DNA from: Rubrivivax sp.
GTDB lineage: Bacteria; Pseudomonadota; Gammaproteobacteria; Burkholderiales; Burkholderiaceae_C
Length of the DNA stretch: 64,000 nucleotides
Direction of reading: 5' to 3'
NCBI GenBank assembly: GCA_026125665.1
Contig: JAHCKS010000011.1
Span: forward strand, 21,436-85,435
The position numbers and the translations under genes were made by a program. The notes below the pieces were generated by a model that saw only the letters and a program-made list of their open reading frames with translations, made no database searches and was not told the DNA's origin. This document shows positions 17,703-26,631 of the stretch, piece after piece (position 1 is the stretch's first letter; each line of letters opens with the position of its first letter).

Positions 17703-19241
17703 TCAGGCGCGCCCGGCGAGCAGCTTGTGCACCAGCTCCGGTGTGGTCGCCGCGCCGGTCTTGCGCATCAGCCGTGCGCGGTACACGTCGACCGTGCGCG
17801 GGCTCACCGCCAGGCGCCGGCCGATGCCCTTGCTGGTGAGGCCCTCGATCAGCAGCGCGGCGATCTCGCGCTCGCGTGGCGTGAACTCGACGCGCAGGAC
17901 ACGCTGCGACGAGAGATCCTCGAAGGCCCAGATGCCTTGCGCATGCGGCTGATCGGGGTCGAGCGCGCGGCCGGAGACATGGCACCAGAAGAGCTCGCCG
18001 GCCACCGCGCCGCCGAAGGGACCCAGGCGCTTCATCACCCGTTCGTCGCTGTAGCGGCCTTCGCCGTCGAGCTGCGCGCCGATGCGCTCGGCGATGCGCG
18101 CGCCGGTGCGCTCGAACTCCACCGCCGTGGGGTAGAGCAGCTCGAAGCTGCGGCCCACCAGCATCTCGCGCGTGGCGCCGAACATCTTCAGCAGCTCGCG
18201 GTTGACGTCGACCATCAGCCGCTCGCGGGAGATGACGAGCCCCACCGGGGCCATCTCGAAGGCGACGCGGTGGTCGAGCGTCGCCGGCGCGGCGACCGAC
18301 GTGCCAGGCGCTCGGCTCGCCCAGGCCCCGGCGCGCGCCGCTTCGTCGCGGCCGCGCAGGCCCGTGAAGCCGAGCTCGGCGATCGCCTGCGCGCCGCTCG
18401 GCGGCGCCGTCGAGCTTGCGCCTGCGGGCAGCCCGCTCGCCTGCCACGCGGCGCCGGCAGCGGAGTGCGTGGCAGCACCCGCCGCCGGGGCACTGCCCGC
18501 GCCATCGGCCGCCGTCCCGCTGGCCGCCGCCGCCGGGTCGGCCACGGCCGAAGCCGCAGCCCCCGCGGCCGGTGCCACTGCGGCGCGCGCCAGGCGCAGC
18601 CCGTCGATCTCGATCGCGTCGATCTCGGCCCGCGGCACGCGCAGCGCGTTCTTGTCGAGCCATTCGTCGGGCTTGGCCGGCAGGTCGTAGGTCGGCCAGT
18701 CCACGCTCAGCACGGCCGCTTCGCCGGCCTTGCGCGCGTGCGTGCGGCGTGCGCCCTGCGAAGTGCCGAGCAGCAGCGTGGCCACCACCTTGCCGCCGGC
18801 CCCTTGGGCCCCTTGGGCCTCTTGGGCCCCTTGGGCCACTTCGGCCTGCACGCGGCGCTCGAAGCCCTGGTCGGCGACCTTGAAGCGTTCGATCGCCTCG
18901 GCGCTCGTGGCCACCGGGTCGCCGGCCTTCAGGCCGTGCAGCTTGTCGATCACTTGGCGCACGCGCGCCGCATCGGCCGGGAAGTCGCCGGCATCGGCGA
19001 CGACCCAGGCGGCCTCTGCGCCCGCGCCGCGCCGCCGCAGCTCGACGCGCGCGTTGTCCGGGCCCTCGATCACCAGCCGCTGCACGGCCACCACGTCGAA
19101 CGTGAAGAGCGCGCGCGGCTCGCCGCCGCCGCTCGTGCGCCCCTGCCACCAGGCCAGGGCCGCGGCCAGCGCCAGCTGCGCCGCCAGCAGCAGCGCCAGG
19201 CCGCGCAGCGGCGCGTTCGTCTTCATCGCGAGGGTGGTCAT
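17703..19241 (-). CDS. DUF4340 domain fused to PAS-LuxR regulator
   Basis: A single 512-residue frame joining two unrelated parts. Residues 1 to about 300 are the first half of a DUF4340 protein of Gld-type ABC loci: a membrane helix (12-31), then the domain with ARRTHARKAGEAAVLSVDWPTYDLP, and an Ala-rich stretch. From about 318 comes a PAS domain (APVGLVISRERLMVDVNRELL) and from about 445 a LuxR-type HTH (FTPREREIAALLIEGLTSKGIGRRL, then RTVDVYRARLMRKTG). No second membrane helix is visible between them, so the halves should sit on opposite sides of the membrane. No good internal start precedes the PAS domain. A deletion or rearrangement seems likely. Confidence 0.7.
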   Translation of the reverse strand: MTTLAMKTNAPLRGLALLLAAQLALAAALAWWQGRTSGGGEPRALFTFDVVAVQRLVIEGPDNARVELRRRGAGAEAAWVVADAGDFPADAARVRQVIDKLHGLKAGDPVATSAEAIERFKVADQGFERRVQAEVAQGAQEAQGAQGAGGKVVATLLLGTSQGARRTHARKAGEAAVLSVDWPTYDLPAKPDEWLDKNALRVPRAEIDAIEIDGLRLARAAVAPAAGAAASAVADPAAAASGTAADGAGSAPAAGAATHSAAGAAWQASGLPAGASSTAPPSGAQAIAELGFTGLRGRDEAARAGAWASRAPGTSVAAPATLDHRVAFEMAPVGLVISRERLMVDVNRELLKMFGATREMLVGRSFELLYPTAVEFERTGARIAERIGAQLDGEGRYSDERVMKRLGPFGGAVAGELFWCHVSGRALDPDQPHAQGIWAFEDLSSQRVLRVEFTPREREIAALLIEGLTSKGIGRRLAVSPRTVDVYRARLMRKTGAATTPELVHKLLAGRA

Positions 19242-19257
19242 CGCATCGGCCTCCTCG

Positions 19258-22188
19258 TCATGCCGCCTGCAGCACGAGCTGCGCGCGGCGGTCGTCGGCG
19301 CGGCGCACCCAGCGCCGCCAGCCCCACACCGCGGCCAGCGCCGCCAGCGCGGCCAGGTAGTTGCCCATCTCCCAGCGGCGCTGCGCGCCTTCGGGCAGTG
19401 CCTCGAGCGTGCGCGCGAGCTGCGTGCGCCCGCGCAGCTCGAGCAGCGCCGGGTCCTCGAGCGCCCAGTCGATCGTGTTCTGCAGGAACTCCAGCGGCTT
19501 CGTGTACAGCGTCTGCAGCCCCTGCGACGCGAGGTCGATCGCGAGGTCGGAAGCGAACGTGTTGCTGGCCACCAGCACGAGCCGCGCCGTGGCCGGCGAC
19601 TGCTCGATGACGCTCGTGGGCCGGCTGTCCTCGGCCGCTGCGGGCGCCGACGCCGCGGCCCCGCGGGCCGAGGCGGCCGGCCCGGCCGCCGCCAGCGGCG
19701 AGGGCTTGCCCTTGTAGAACGACGTGAAGCGCCCCTGCAGCGCCACCGCGAGCGGCCGCGGCGCCGCCTCGCCCTCGAGCTTGAAGCCGAGCGGCGGCTG
19801 ACCGCGCGTGTCGGGCACGAGCTGCAGGTCCTTCGACAGCCGGCTGCCGGCCGAGCTGCGCAACAGCTCGGTCACCGCGAGCCCCTGCGCCTTGGCCGGG
19901 TCGACCCTGACCGGCGAGGCCCAGTTCAGCGTCAGCTGCTGCAGCGAGCGCGTGATGGGGCTGTCGCCGTCGAGCGACTCGCCGCGCAGGTCGGCGAAGT
20001 GCGGGTACTTCAGCAGCCGGATCTCGCGCACGGGCAGGCCGCCAAGCGTGCGCTCCACGGGCACGGGCAGCGCGGCGCTGCGCGGATCGACCACCATCGC
20101 CTCGTCGATCGTGACGCCGAAGCCGGCCAGCCACTCCTCCAGGCCCGAGGCCTGCTTCACCGCGTCGATGCCCGAGCCCATGCGCACGTCGAAGGGCGAT
20201 GTCGCGAGCACGACGGGGCCGCCGCGCATCAGGAACTGGTCGATCGCGAAGCGCTGCCGGTCGGTGAGCGCGCGCGGCGCGGCCACGAGCAGCAGGTCCA
20301 CGTCGTCGGGCACGCGGCCGTCGGCGAGGTCGGCGTAGCGCAGCCGCGTGCCCTCGCCCAGCACCTGCTCCAGCCGCTGGTAGCTCGGGCCGGGCGGCGC
20401 CATGCCCGGCGGCATGCCGGGCAGCGCGGGCGTGGCCGGTGGCGACACCAGCCCCACCGTCCTCAGGAAACCCGGCGCCATGCGCTTGAGCGCCGACTGC
20501 AGCGTGCGCTCGAGCGCGGGCCGGTCCAGCGTGTCGGGAAGCGGCACCTGCACGAGCTCGGCGCCGTCGTCCAGCAGCATCGTGAACCAGAACGGCTGCG
20601 GGTCCGCAAGGCTCGCGATCTGCGGCGCGAGGCCGTACTTCTGGCGCAGCTCGCGCGCGAGGGCACCGCCGTCGGCGTCGGGGTCGGCGAAGCGCACCTC
20701 GAGCTTGCCGCCGCTCTTGCCGCGCTGCTCGTCGAGCACCGCCTGCAGCTCGGCGCGCAGCCGGCGCAGCGGCGCGGGCAGCCGCGCGTCGGGCGAGACG
20801 TAACCCCTGAACGTGACAGGCCGCGCGAGCGTCTGGAACGCATTGCCGCCGGCCTGGTACGCGCCCACGGCCTTGCGGATGGCGCGCGTGATCGCGTACT
20901 CGGGGTTCTTCAGCACGACGGTGAGCGCCTCCTCGCCGCGGCCCTTCACCTCGATCAGGTCGCGGAAGCCGAGCTTCTCCACCTGGTCGCCGTAGCTCAC
21001 GACGACGTCGAAGTACGAGCTCACCACCGCGGCCTGGTAGCGGTCGGCGGTCTGGAACGGCACCGGGCGCACGCCGTAGCGGCTCGCGGCCTCCTCCTCG
21101 GCGGCGCGGTCGCGCGTCGGGTCGACGATCTCCACCCGCGCGCGCGGACCGGCCGCCGCGGCGTACTCGCGCAGGAGGTCCTGCAGGCGCGGCACGAGCG
21201 GCGCCAGGTACGGGTGCGTGCGGGCCGAGAAGTAGCCGCGGATGACCAGCGGCTCGCGCAGCCCCTGCAGCTGCGTGCGCGTGGCCGGCGAGAGAGTGAA
21301 GCCGCGCTCGGCCGTCAGGTCCAGCCGCAGCCACGGCACGGCGGCCAGCCACAGGTTCACCGCCGCGAGGTTGGCCGCCAGCAGCGCCGCGAGCGCCGTG
21401 CGCGCATGGTGGCGAGGGCTCGCGGGGTTGCCGGCCCAGCGCAGCCGCTCCAGGCTGTAGACGTTGAGCACGAGGAACAGGCCGGCGAGCGTCGCGAAGT
21501 AGGCCAGGTCGCGCAGGTCGAGCACGCCGCGCGTGATGGCCTCGAAGCGCGCGCCGGTGCCCAGCGCCTCGAGCCAGCGGCCCATCGGCTGGCCCACGAG
21601 CGAGGTCAGCACGGGCGAGCCCACGAAGTGCAGCAGCGCGCACACCACCACCGTGCCGATGAGGGCGATGATGGGGTTGTCGCTGCGCGCGCTCACTGCC
21701 AGGCCGATGGCCGCGTAGGCGGCGGCCAGCAGCAGCGTGGCGACGTAGCCGCCAGCCACCGGGCCCCAGTCCAGCGGCCCGAGCAGCGCCACCGTCAGCG
21801 GCAGCGGCAGCGTCAGCAGGAGCGCCAGCGCCACCAGCGCCAGCACGGCGAGGAACTTGCCCAGCACCAGCGACCACGGCGCCACCGGCGCGGTGAGCAG
21901 GCTCTCCAGCGTGCCCATGCGCCGCTCGTCGCTCCACGAGCGCATCGTCAGCGCCGCGACGAGGAAGACGAGCAGCAGCGGCAGCCAGCGGAACAGCGGC
22001 CGCGCGTCGGCGATGTTGCGCGCGAAGAAGGTGTCGATCCAGAAGAAGGCGAACAGCACCGCGGCCAAGAAGGCGCCGAGGAATAGGTAGGCCGCGGGCG
22101 AGGCGAAGAAGGCGCGGAACTCCTTGCGCGCCACGCGCAGCGCCGTGGGCCACGGCGCGAGCTTGCGCCCGAGGGCGGGTTCAGGCAT
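19258..22188 (-). CDS. Gld-type ABC permease fused to GldG-like protein
   Basis: A 976-residue membrane protein. The N-terminal 250 residues form a multi-helix ABC-2 permease (GldF-like) starting with ARKEFRAFFASPAAYLFLG. A second helix near 275-300 leads into a large GldG-type extracytoplasmic domain (LTAERGFTLSPATR onward, with DLLLVAAPRALTDRQRFAIDQFLMRGGPVV-type core). A final helix lies near 945-960. It pairs with the ATPase upstream, overlapping it by 8 nt, and with the DUF4340 gene downstream. Such loci are named from gliding genes but occur in non-gliding bacteria with unknown cargo. Confidence 0.85.
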   Translation of the reverse strand: MPEPALGRKLAPWPTALRVARKEFRAFFASPAAYLFLGAFLAAVLFAFFWIDTFFARNIADARPLFRWLPLLLVFLVAALTMRSWSDERRMGTLESLLTAPVAPWSLVLGKFLAVLALVALALLLTLPLPLTVALLGPLDWGPVAGGYVATLLLAAAYAAIGLAVSARSDNPIIALIGTVVVCALLHFVGSPVLTSLVGQPMGRWLEALGTGARFEAITRGVLDLRDLAYFATLAGLFLVLNVYSLERLRWAGNPASPRHHARTALAALLAANLAAVNLWLAAVPWLRLDLTAERGFTLSPATRTQLQGLREPLVIRGYFSARTHPYLAPLVPRLQDLLREYAAAAGPRARVEIVDPTRDRAAEEEAASRYGVRPVPFQTADRYQAAVVSSYFDVVVSYGDQVEKLGFRDLIEVKGRGEEALTVVLKNPEYAITRAIRKAVGAYQAGGNAFQTLARPVTFRGYVSPDARLPAPLRRLRAELQAVLDEQRGKSGGKLEVRFADPDADGGALARELRQKYGLAPQIASLADPQPFWFTMLLDDGAELVQVPLPDTLDRPALERTLQSALKRMAPGFLRTVGLVSPPATPALPGMPPGMAPPGPSYQRLEQVLGEGTRLRYADLADGRVPDDVDLLLVAAPRALTDRQRFAIDQFLMRGGPVVLATSPFDVRMGSGIDAVKQASGLEEWLAGFGVTIDEAMVVDPRSAALPVPVERTLGGLPVREIRLLKYPHFADLRGESLDGDSPITRSLQQLTLNWASPVRVDPAKAQGLAVTELLRSSAGSRLSKDLQLVPDTRGQPPLGFKLEGEAAPRPLAVALQGRFTSFYKGKPSPLAAAGPAASARGAAASAPAAAEDSRPTSVIEQSPATARLVLVASNTFASDLAIDLASQGLQTLYTKPLEFLQNTIDWALEDPALLELRGRTQLARTLEALPEGAQRRWEMGNYLAALAALAAVWGWRRWVRRADDRRAQLVLQAA

Positions 22189-23212
22189 CGGCCACCTCCT
22201 TCACGGCGGCGGCCGCGGGGGCCGCCGATGCGGCTTCGTGGGCGGGCACGGCGCCGGCATGCGCCGGCGCCTCGTTGACGCGGGCGAAGACGGTCTCCAG
22301 GTCCTGCCGCGCGGGCTGCAGCGCGTGCAGCGGCAGGCCGGCGCGCGCCAGGGCCTGCACGAGCTGCGGCGCCAGCGTGCGCTCGGCCTGCACGTGGTAG
22401 TGGCGCAGCCCGGCGGGCGCGGCTGCCGCACCGGGCTCGCGGCCCGCGTCGGCGCCCGGCTCGGGGCCGAGTTCCTGCACGGCCTGCACGCCGTGCACGC
22501 CGGCCAGCACGGCGCGGGCGTCGCCGGCCACGGTGAGCCGCAGCCCGTCGTCGTGCGCCAGATCGGCCAGCCGCGCGTCGACGACGAGGCGGCCGCCGCG
22601 CATGATGAGCGCGCGCTGGCACACCGCCTGCACCTCCTGCAGGATGTGCGTGGAGACGATGACGGTGGCGTGGGCGGCGAGCTCGCGGATGAGGTCGCGC
22701 ATGTGCCGGATCTGCGTCGGATCGAGCCCGTTGGTGGGCTCGTCGAGGATCAGGATGTCCGGCGCATGCAGCAGCGCCTGCGCCACGCCGACGCGCTGCC
22801 GGTATCCGCGCGACAGCATGCCGATCTGCGCCGTGGCCCGGCTGCCGAGCTCGGTGCGGCGCACGGCGCGCGCCACTGCGCCGTCGCGCTCGTGCGCCGG
22901 CACGCCGTGCAGCGCCGCCTGGTAGTCCAGGTACTCCAGCACCGTCATCTCGGGCCACACCGGGCAGTTCTCCGGCAGGTAGCCGATGCGCCGCCGCGTC
23001 GCCGCGGACTCCGGCCGCACCTCCTCGCCGTCGATCAGCACGCGGCCCGAAGTCGGCTCGAGGTAGCCGGTCATCATCTTCATGATCGTCGTCTTGCCGG
23101 CGCCGTTGTGCCCGAGCAAGCCGACGATCTCGCCGCGGCCGATGTGGAAGCTCACGTCGTCCACGGCCACCAGGTCGCCGTAGCGCCTGCACAGCTGCTG
23201 TGCATCGATCAT
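22181..23212 (-). CDS. ABC transporter ATP-binding protein (GldA-like)
   Basis: A 343-residue ATPase that energises the fused permease downstream. Walker A is GHNGAGKT (34-41), the signature is LSRGYRQRVG and Walker B is ILILDEPTNGLD. This order and the YLPENCPVWPEMTV Q-loop region match the ABC-2 exporter subfamily. The C-terminal 120 residues form an extension with an Ala/Pro-rich tail. ATG 23212 opens directly into MIDAQQLCRRYG. First gene of the three-gene unit ATPase, permease-GldG, DUF4340-LuxR. Confidence 0.9.
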   Translation of the reverse strand: MIDAQQLCRRYGDLVAVDDVSFHIGRGEIVGLLGHNGAGKTTIMKMMTGYLEPTSGRVLIDGEEVRPESAATRRRIGYLPENCPVWPEMTVLEYLDYQAALHGVPAHERDGAVARAVRRTELGSRATAQIGMLSRGYRQRVGVAQALLHAPDILILDEPTNGLDPTQIRHMRDLIRELAAHATVIVSTHILQEVQAVCQRALIMRGGRLVVDARLADLAHDDGLRLTVAGDARAVLAGVHGVQAVQELGPEPGADAGREPGAAAAPAGLRHYHVQAERTLAPQLVQALARAGLPLHALQPARQDLETVFARVNEAPAHAGAVPAHEAASAAPAAAAVKEVADA

Positions 23213-23430
23213 GGTTGCCAGTCCCGATGTCAAGGTCGCGCGCAGGCTCGCGGCGCGGCGACGCCCGCCGGCCCGCGTGCGCGAATCCCGTGGCCACGAA
23301 AGCCCGGGCGCGCGCGAAATGCGGGCGGCCGCGGGCGTTTCAAGGGCCCCCTGGCCCGGCTCCGGGCGACGTTGCAGTGATGCCCGGCGGTGCGTGACGG
23401 CGATGCTCCGGCCACGCTCCCCGGCGCGCC

Positions 23431-23850
23431 TCAGGCACGGTGGTGCGACGGCGGCGCGGAGGCGGGCGCGGACGGCGGCGCGGACGGAGGGAAGCGGCCC
23501 GCGGCCTGCAGCCGCTTGCGCACCGGCGTGAACGCCCACCAGTCGAGTGCCTCGCCGGTGCGCGCCTGATGGATGACGGCGGCGAAGACGTCCCACACGC
23601 AGGGATCCTGCCGCCGGCCGGTGCGCGCCTGCAGCGCCGCGTAGAGCGCATCGGGCTCGCAGGCGGCAAGCTGCTCGAGCGTGTCGACGCCCAGCAGCGC
23701 GAGGTCGGCGCGCATCGCCGGCCCGATGTTGCGCAGCCCGCTCAGAGCGTCGTGGGTCATGGGGCGGCGCGGGCCGCGGCGCGCGCCGGCAGGTGAGGCG
23801 GACGGCGAGGCGGGCGAGGGAACCGGAGCACGGGCGGCACGGGTCTTCAT
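23431..23850 (-). CDS. Helix-hairpin-helix (Cdd1-like) protein in imu operon
   Basis: A 139-residue protein. After a low-complexity Ala/Pro/Arg N-terminus, residues 38-110 carry a helix-hairpin-helix of the pathogenicity-locus (Cdd1) type: LRNIGPAMRADLALLGV, then DPCVWDVFAAVIHQA and WWAFTPVRKRL. The tail is Pro/Ser/Ala-rich. The fold usually contacts DNA without sequence specificity. ATG 23850 is chosen for the AAGGAG 7 nt upstream; an internal ATG at 23760 would remove the low-complexity region. It starts 16 nt after imuB. Confidence 0.78.
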   Translation of the reverse strand: MKTRAARAPVPSPASPSASPAGARRGPRRPMTHDALSGLRNIGPAMRADLALLGVDTLEQLAACEPDALYAALQARTGRRQDPCVWDVFAAVIHQARTGEALDWWAFTPVRKRLQAAGRFPPSAPPSAPASAPPSHHRA

Positions 23851-23866
23851 GCGAGTCTCCTTTCCT

Positions 23867-25546
23867 TCATGCAAACCTCCCTTGCAGCATCCACTGCACG
23901 TCAGTCGTCGCGGCTGCGCCCCCACCTCCTGGCCCGGCCGCAGAGGGCAGGCGTTGGCGCCACACCCACACCAGCGAGCCGTCGGCGGCCAGCGCGATGA
24001 AGTAGTCGCGCGCTGCGGGTTCGCCGTCCCACCAGCCGGCCTCGATGCGCTCGGGGCCTCTCACCAGCTGCAACGGCTGGCCTTCCAGCAGCGGCAGGCC
24101 GTGGCGCTCGGGCAGCGGCAGCGGCTCGGGCAGGAGCCACACCGGGCGATGCAGCGGCAGCGCCCGGTCTTTGGGAGGAACCTTGCGATGCAGCGGCAGC
24201 GCCCGGCCTTCGCGCGGGCTCGCTCCGGCGGTGTCCGACCTGCCGGCACGCTCGGCGCGCTGAGGGCGCCTGCCTGCCAGCGGCGCAGCCGAACGCGCCA
24301 CCGCCGCGCTGCCGGACAGCGCAGGCAGGCTGCGGCTGGCGCGCTCGGGTCGGTGGTCGGCGACAGGCTCGAGCCGCTGCACCTGTGCATCGCCCAGGCG
24401 CGCGCGCAAGCGCTCGAGCAGGCGCGCCAGGCCCAGCGACTCGCTGCCGCGCGTGGGAAACAGCTCGGCGTTGGGCGGCGCGCAAGCCACGGTGTCGCGG
24501 CAGCGCAGGTGCAGCTCCAGCGTCGGCGCGGCGAGCTGCACGTGTGCCAGGCGTTCGCGCAGCAGCAGCTGCAGGTGCGCCGGGTCGAGCGCCGGTTCGG
24601 CCAGCTCGATGCGCAACACGGTGGCCGGCGGCGTGCCGCCTCTTTCGCGGTGGCGTGGCTCGTGCTGCATCGACAGCGTGAAGGCGGCGATGCGCACCTG
24701 CCGCGCGCCGGCCCACGCGACGAGGCGCGCCAGCAGCACGGAGGCGGCCACGAGCACCTGCTCGGCATGGTCGGCACGCTGGTGCAGCTCGAGCCTCGCC
24801 TCGAAGGCGGCTGGCAGCTCGATCCAGCGCCGCGGGTCAGGCGCGCGGCCGAAGGCGCGGTCGAGCTCGTCGAGCAGCCCTTCGCCGAAGCGGCGCGCCA
24901 GGCCGGCACGAGGCAGGTCGCGCAGGTCGGCCAGCGTGTGCAGGCCCATGCCCTGCAGGGCTTCCCAGTGCTCGCGCCCGGGACCGAGCAGCCACACCGG
25001 CGCGGCGGCAAGCAGCTGAACGAGCGCGGGCAGGCGGGTGGCGTGCGGGCCGAGCACCGGGTCGAAGGACGCGCTGGCCGCCGCGCCCTTCCCCCAGCGC
25101 GCCAGCAGGGCCGCACCGAGTGCCGTGGGCGCCGCAGCGATGCGCACGCGGTGTGCCAGAGGCGCCAGCGCCGCGCGCAGCTGCTCTACGAGCTGCGCCA
25201 CGCCTCCGTACAGCCTCAAGCTCGCGCGGACCTCCATCAGCACGCAGGGCTGGCCGTCGTGCAGCGCGACGGCGGGCGTGAAGGCGAGCGCGGTGAAGGC
25301 CACGGCCTGCAGCGCCGCGGCGTCACGCGCGGCGTCGGCTTCGCCAAGCAGCAGCTCGCGGGCGAGTGCCAGCGCGGTGGCGCGTTTCATGCCCGCACGC
25401 ACGCCGCGCGCCGCCGCAGCGGCGTTGACGGCCGTGATGCGGTGCTCGGCCAGCAGCGCCACCGGGCCCTGCGCTGCCCCGGGCGGCAGCGTGGCGCAGA
25501 AGGCCTCCAGCGAGAGCAGCGGCAGATGCAGGGCCAGCCACAACAT
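23867..25546 (-). CDS. imuB: ImuB, inactive Y-family polymerase homologue
   Basis: A 559-residue Y-family polymerase-like protein of the SOS mutasome. The palm/finger region begins LWLALHLPLLSLEAF; the acidic catalytic residues of true polymerases are not evident, as usual for ImuB. The little-finger region follows from about 230. Near the C-terminus the RALPLHR heptad occurs twice, from a 22-nt direct repeat (24146-24167 and 24185-24206). In other bacteria ImuB docks on the beta clamp and recruits DnaE2. No dnaE2 follows it here. imuA lies 69 nt upstream. Confidence 0.88.
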   Translation of the reverse strand: MLWLALHLPLLSLEAFCATLPPGAAQGPVALLAEHRITAVNAAAAARGVRAGMKRATALALARELLLGEADAARDAAALQAVAFTALAFTPAVALHDGQPCVLMEVRASLRLYGGVAQLVEQLRAALAPLAHRVRIAAAPTALGAALLARWGKGAAASASFDPVLGPHATRLPALVQLLAAAPVWLLGPGREHWEALQGMGLHTLADLRDLPRAGLARRFGEGLLDELDRAFGRAPDPRRWIELPAAFEARLELHQRADHAEQVLVAASVLLARLVAWAGARQVRIAAFTLSMQHEPRHRERGGTPPATVLRIELAEPALDPAHLQLLLRERLAHVQLAAPTLELHLRCRDTVACAPPNAELFPTRGSESLGLARLLERLRARLGDAQVQRLEPVADHRPERASRSLPALSGSAAVARSAAPLAGRRPQRAERAGRSDTAGASPREGRALPLHRKVPPKDRALPLHRPVWLLPEPLPLPERHGLPLLEGQPLQLVRGPERIEAGWWDGEPAARDYFIALAADGSLVWVWRQRLPSAAGPGGGGAAATTDVQWMLQGRFA

Positions 25547-25615
25547 GGGCGGGAACCGGAAGAGGAGCGCGAAGAGGGCGGCAGTGGCACAGCGGCATGA
25601 CAGGCCGGTCAGGCA

Positions 25616-26509
25616 TCACGCCCACGACCCTTGCGGTTGCTGCGGCTGCTGTGGCGGCTGAGGCCGTTGCGGCAGCGGGAACGGCGGCGCTGCCACGACC
25701 TCCCATCCTGCCTGCGCCGGCCAGGCACCCGCCAAGGCAACCCCTTCGACCTTGTCGGCCACCGTGCCGGCAAGCGCGCGAGCCTGCGCCGGCGCAGCAA
25801 GCACCGGCTGCAACTGCAGCAGCAGAGGATGAGACGGAGGGGGGCCGCGCCGCTTGAGCACATGCACGCGCAGCCAGTCGGGTGCGGCAGCGCAGAGCTG
25901 CAGGCGCAGCGGAGCCGGGCTCGCCTGGCGCGCCGCTTCGTCGCCGCGCAACACGAATGCCGGTCCCGCGTGCGCCTGCACTGCCAGCTGCAGGCGGCGC
26001 AGGGCATCGGTCGGCAGACGCGCCGGCAACCACGCCAGCACGGCGCCTGCATGGCCGCTCTTCAGCGCGTGTTCCAGCGCCCACAGCACAGGAAGCTGCC
26101 GAACACGCTGTCGGCCAGGACCCGACACCCCGCTCCGAGGCGAGCCTGAACCTGGCCCCTGGCCGAAGCCCGAGCGCACCAGCACCATCTGCGCTGCAAC
26201 GAGGCCGAGCTCCTCGATCGCCCAGGGGCAGGGAAGCGCCGGCGGGTCGAACCACATCACGCAGCGGCCGGCCGGCTCGTCAGGGCACTCCTGCTGCAGC
26301 CGCGCCAGCACCGGCGCAAGCAGCCGCAGTTCACCCACGCCAGGGTGAGGCAGCAGCAGCTCGGTCAGCACACCGGACGGCCAACCTCCTCCGGGCAGCA
26401 AGGCATCGAGCGCTGCAAAGCCGCTCGGATAGGCGCTCGCCCGCGGCCTGCCGAGCTGGCTGGCGCGCCAGAGGGCGGGGTGCAGGGCTTCGGCGGACGT
26501 GGGGAGCAC
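25616..26509 (-). CDS. imuA: ImuA, SOS translesion synthesis protein
   Basis: A 297-residue RecA-like accessory protein of the ImuA/SulA-related family. It opens with the GTG at 26509 (LPTSAEALHPALWRASQL) and contains YPSGFAALDALLPGGGWPSG, typical of proteobacterial ImuA. Later segments include GHAGAVLAWLPARLPTDALRRLQ. The C-terminus is a Pro/Gln-rich run. Promoter elements and a LexA operator lie just upstream, so it is the damage-inducible head of imuA-imuB-HhH. Confidence 0.88.
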   Translation of the reverse strand: MLPTSAEALHPALWRASQLGRPRASAYPSGFAALDALLPGGGWPSGVLTELLLPHPGVGELRLLAPVLARLQQECPDEPAGRCVMWFDPPALPCPWAIEELGLVAAQMVLVRSGFGQGPGSGSPRSGVSGPGRQRVRQLPVLWALEHALKSGHAGAVLAWLPARLPTDALRRLQLAVQAHAGPAFVLRGDEAARQASPAPLRLQLCAAAPDWLRVHVLKRRGPPPSHPLLLQLQPVLAAPAQARALAGTVADKVEGVALAGAWPAQAGWEVVAAPPFPLPQRPQPPQQPQQPQGSWA

Positions 26510-26541
26510 GGGGCAGAGCCGGCTGGCATGGACCGGCGATA

Positions 26542-26557
26542 CTGTATGAATATACAG
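26542..26557 (-). promoter_or_regulatory. LexA (SOS) box of the imu operon
   Basis: CTGT-N8-ACAG with an AT-rich centre (CTGTATGAATATACAG) matches the gammaproteobacterial LexA consensus. It overlaps the likely -10 of the imuA promoter and lies 33 nt upstream of the GTG start. Confidence 0.92.
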
Positions 26558-26579
26558 ATATCGCCGGCTCCCGTGTCAA
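26549..26579 (-). promoter_or_regulatory. imuA sigma70-type promoter
   Basis: On the minus strand a perfect -35 TTGACA (26579-26574) is followed by TGTATA at 17 nt or TATATT at 19 nt, inside the LexA box. Repressor binding would block the -10 directly. Confidence 0.75.
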
Positions 26580-26631
26580 CCGGTCTGCGGGTCCTGCCCT
26601 GTTCCGGCCCCCTCTGCGTCGTCTTCCGCGC

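Noticed and set aside
18730-22086. A plus-strand frame of over 1100 codons opposite the Gld-type ABC genes
   Set aside because: It is the antisense image of high-GC coding sequence (Arg/His/Gln-rich, no domains), while the minus strand has clear families.
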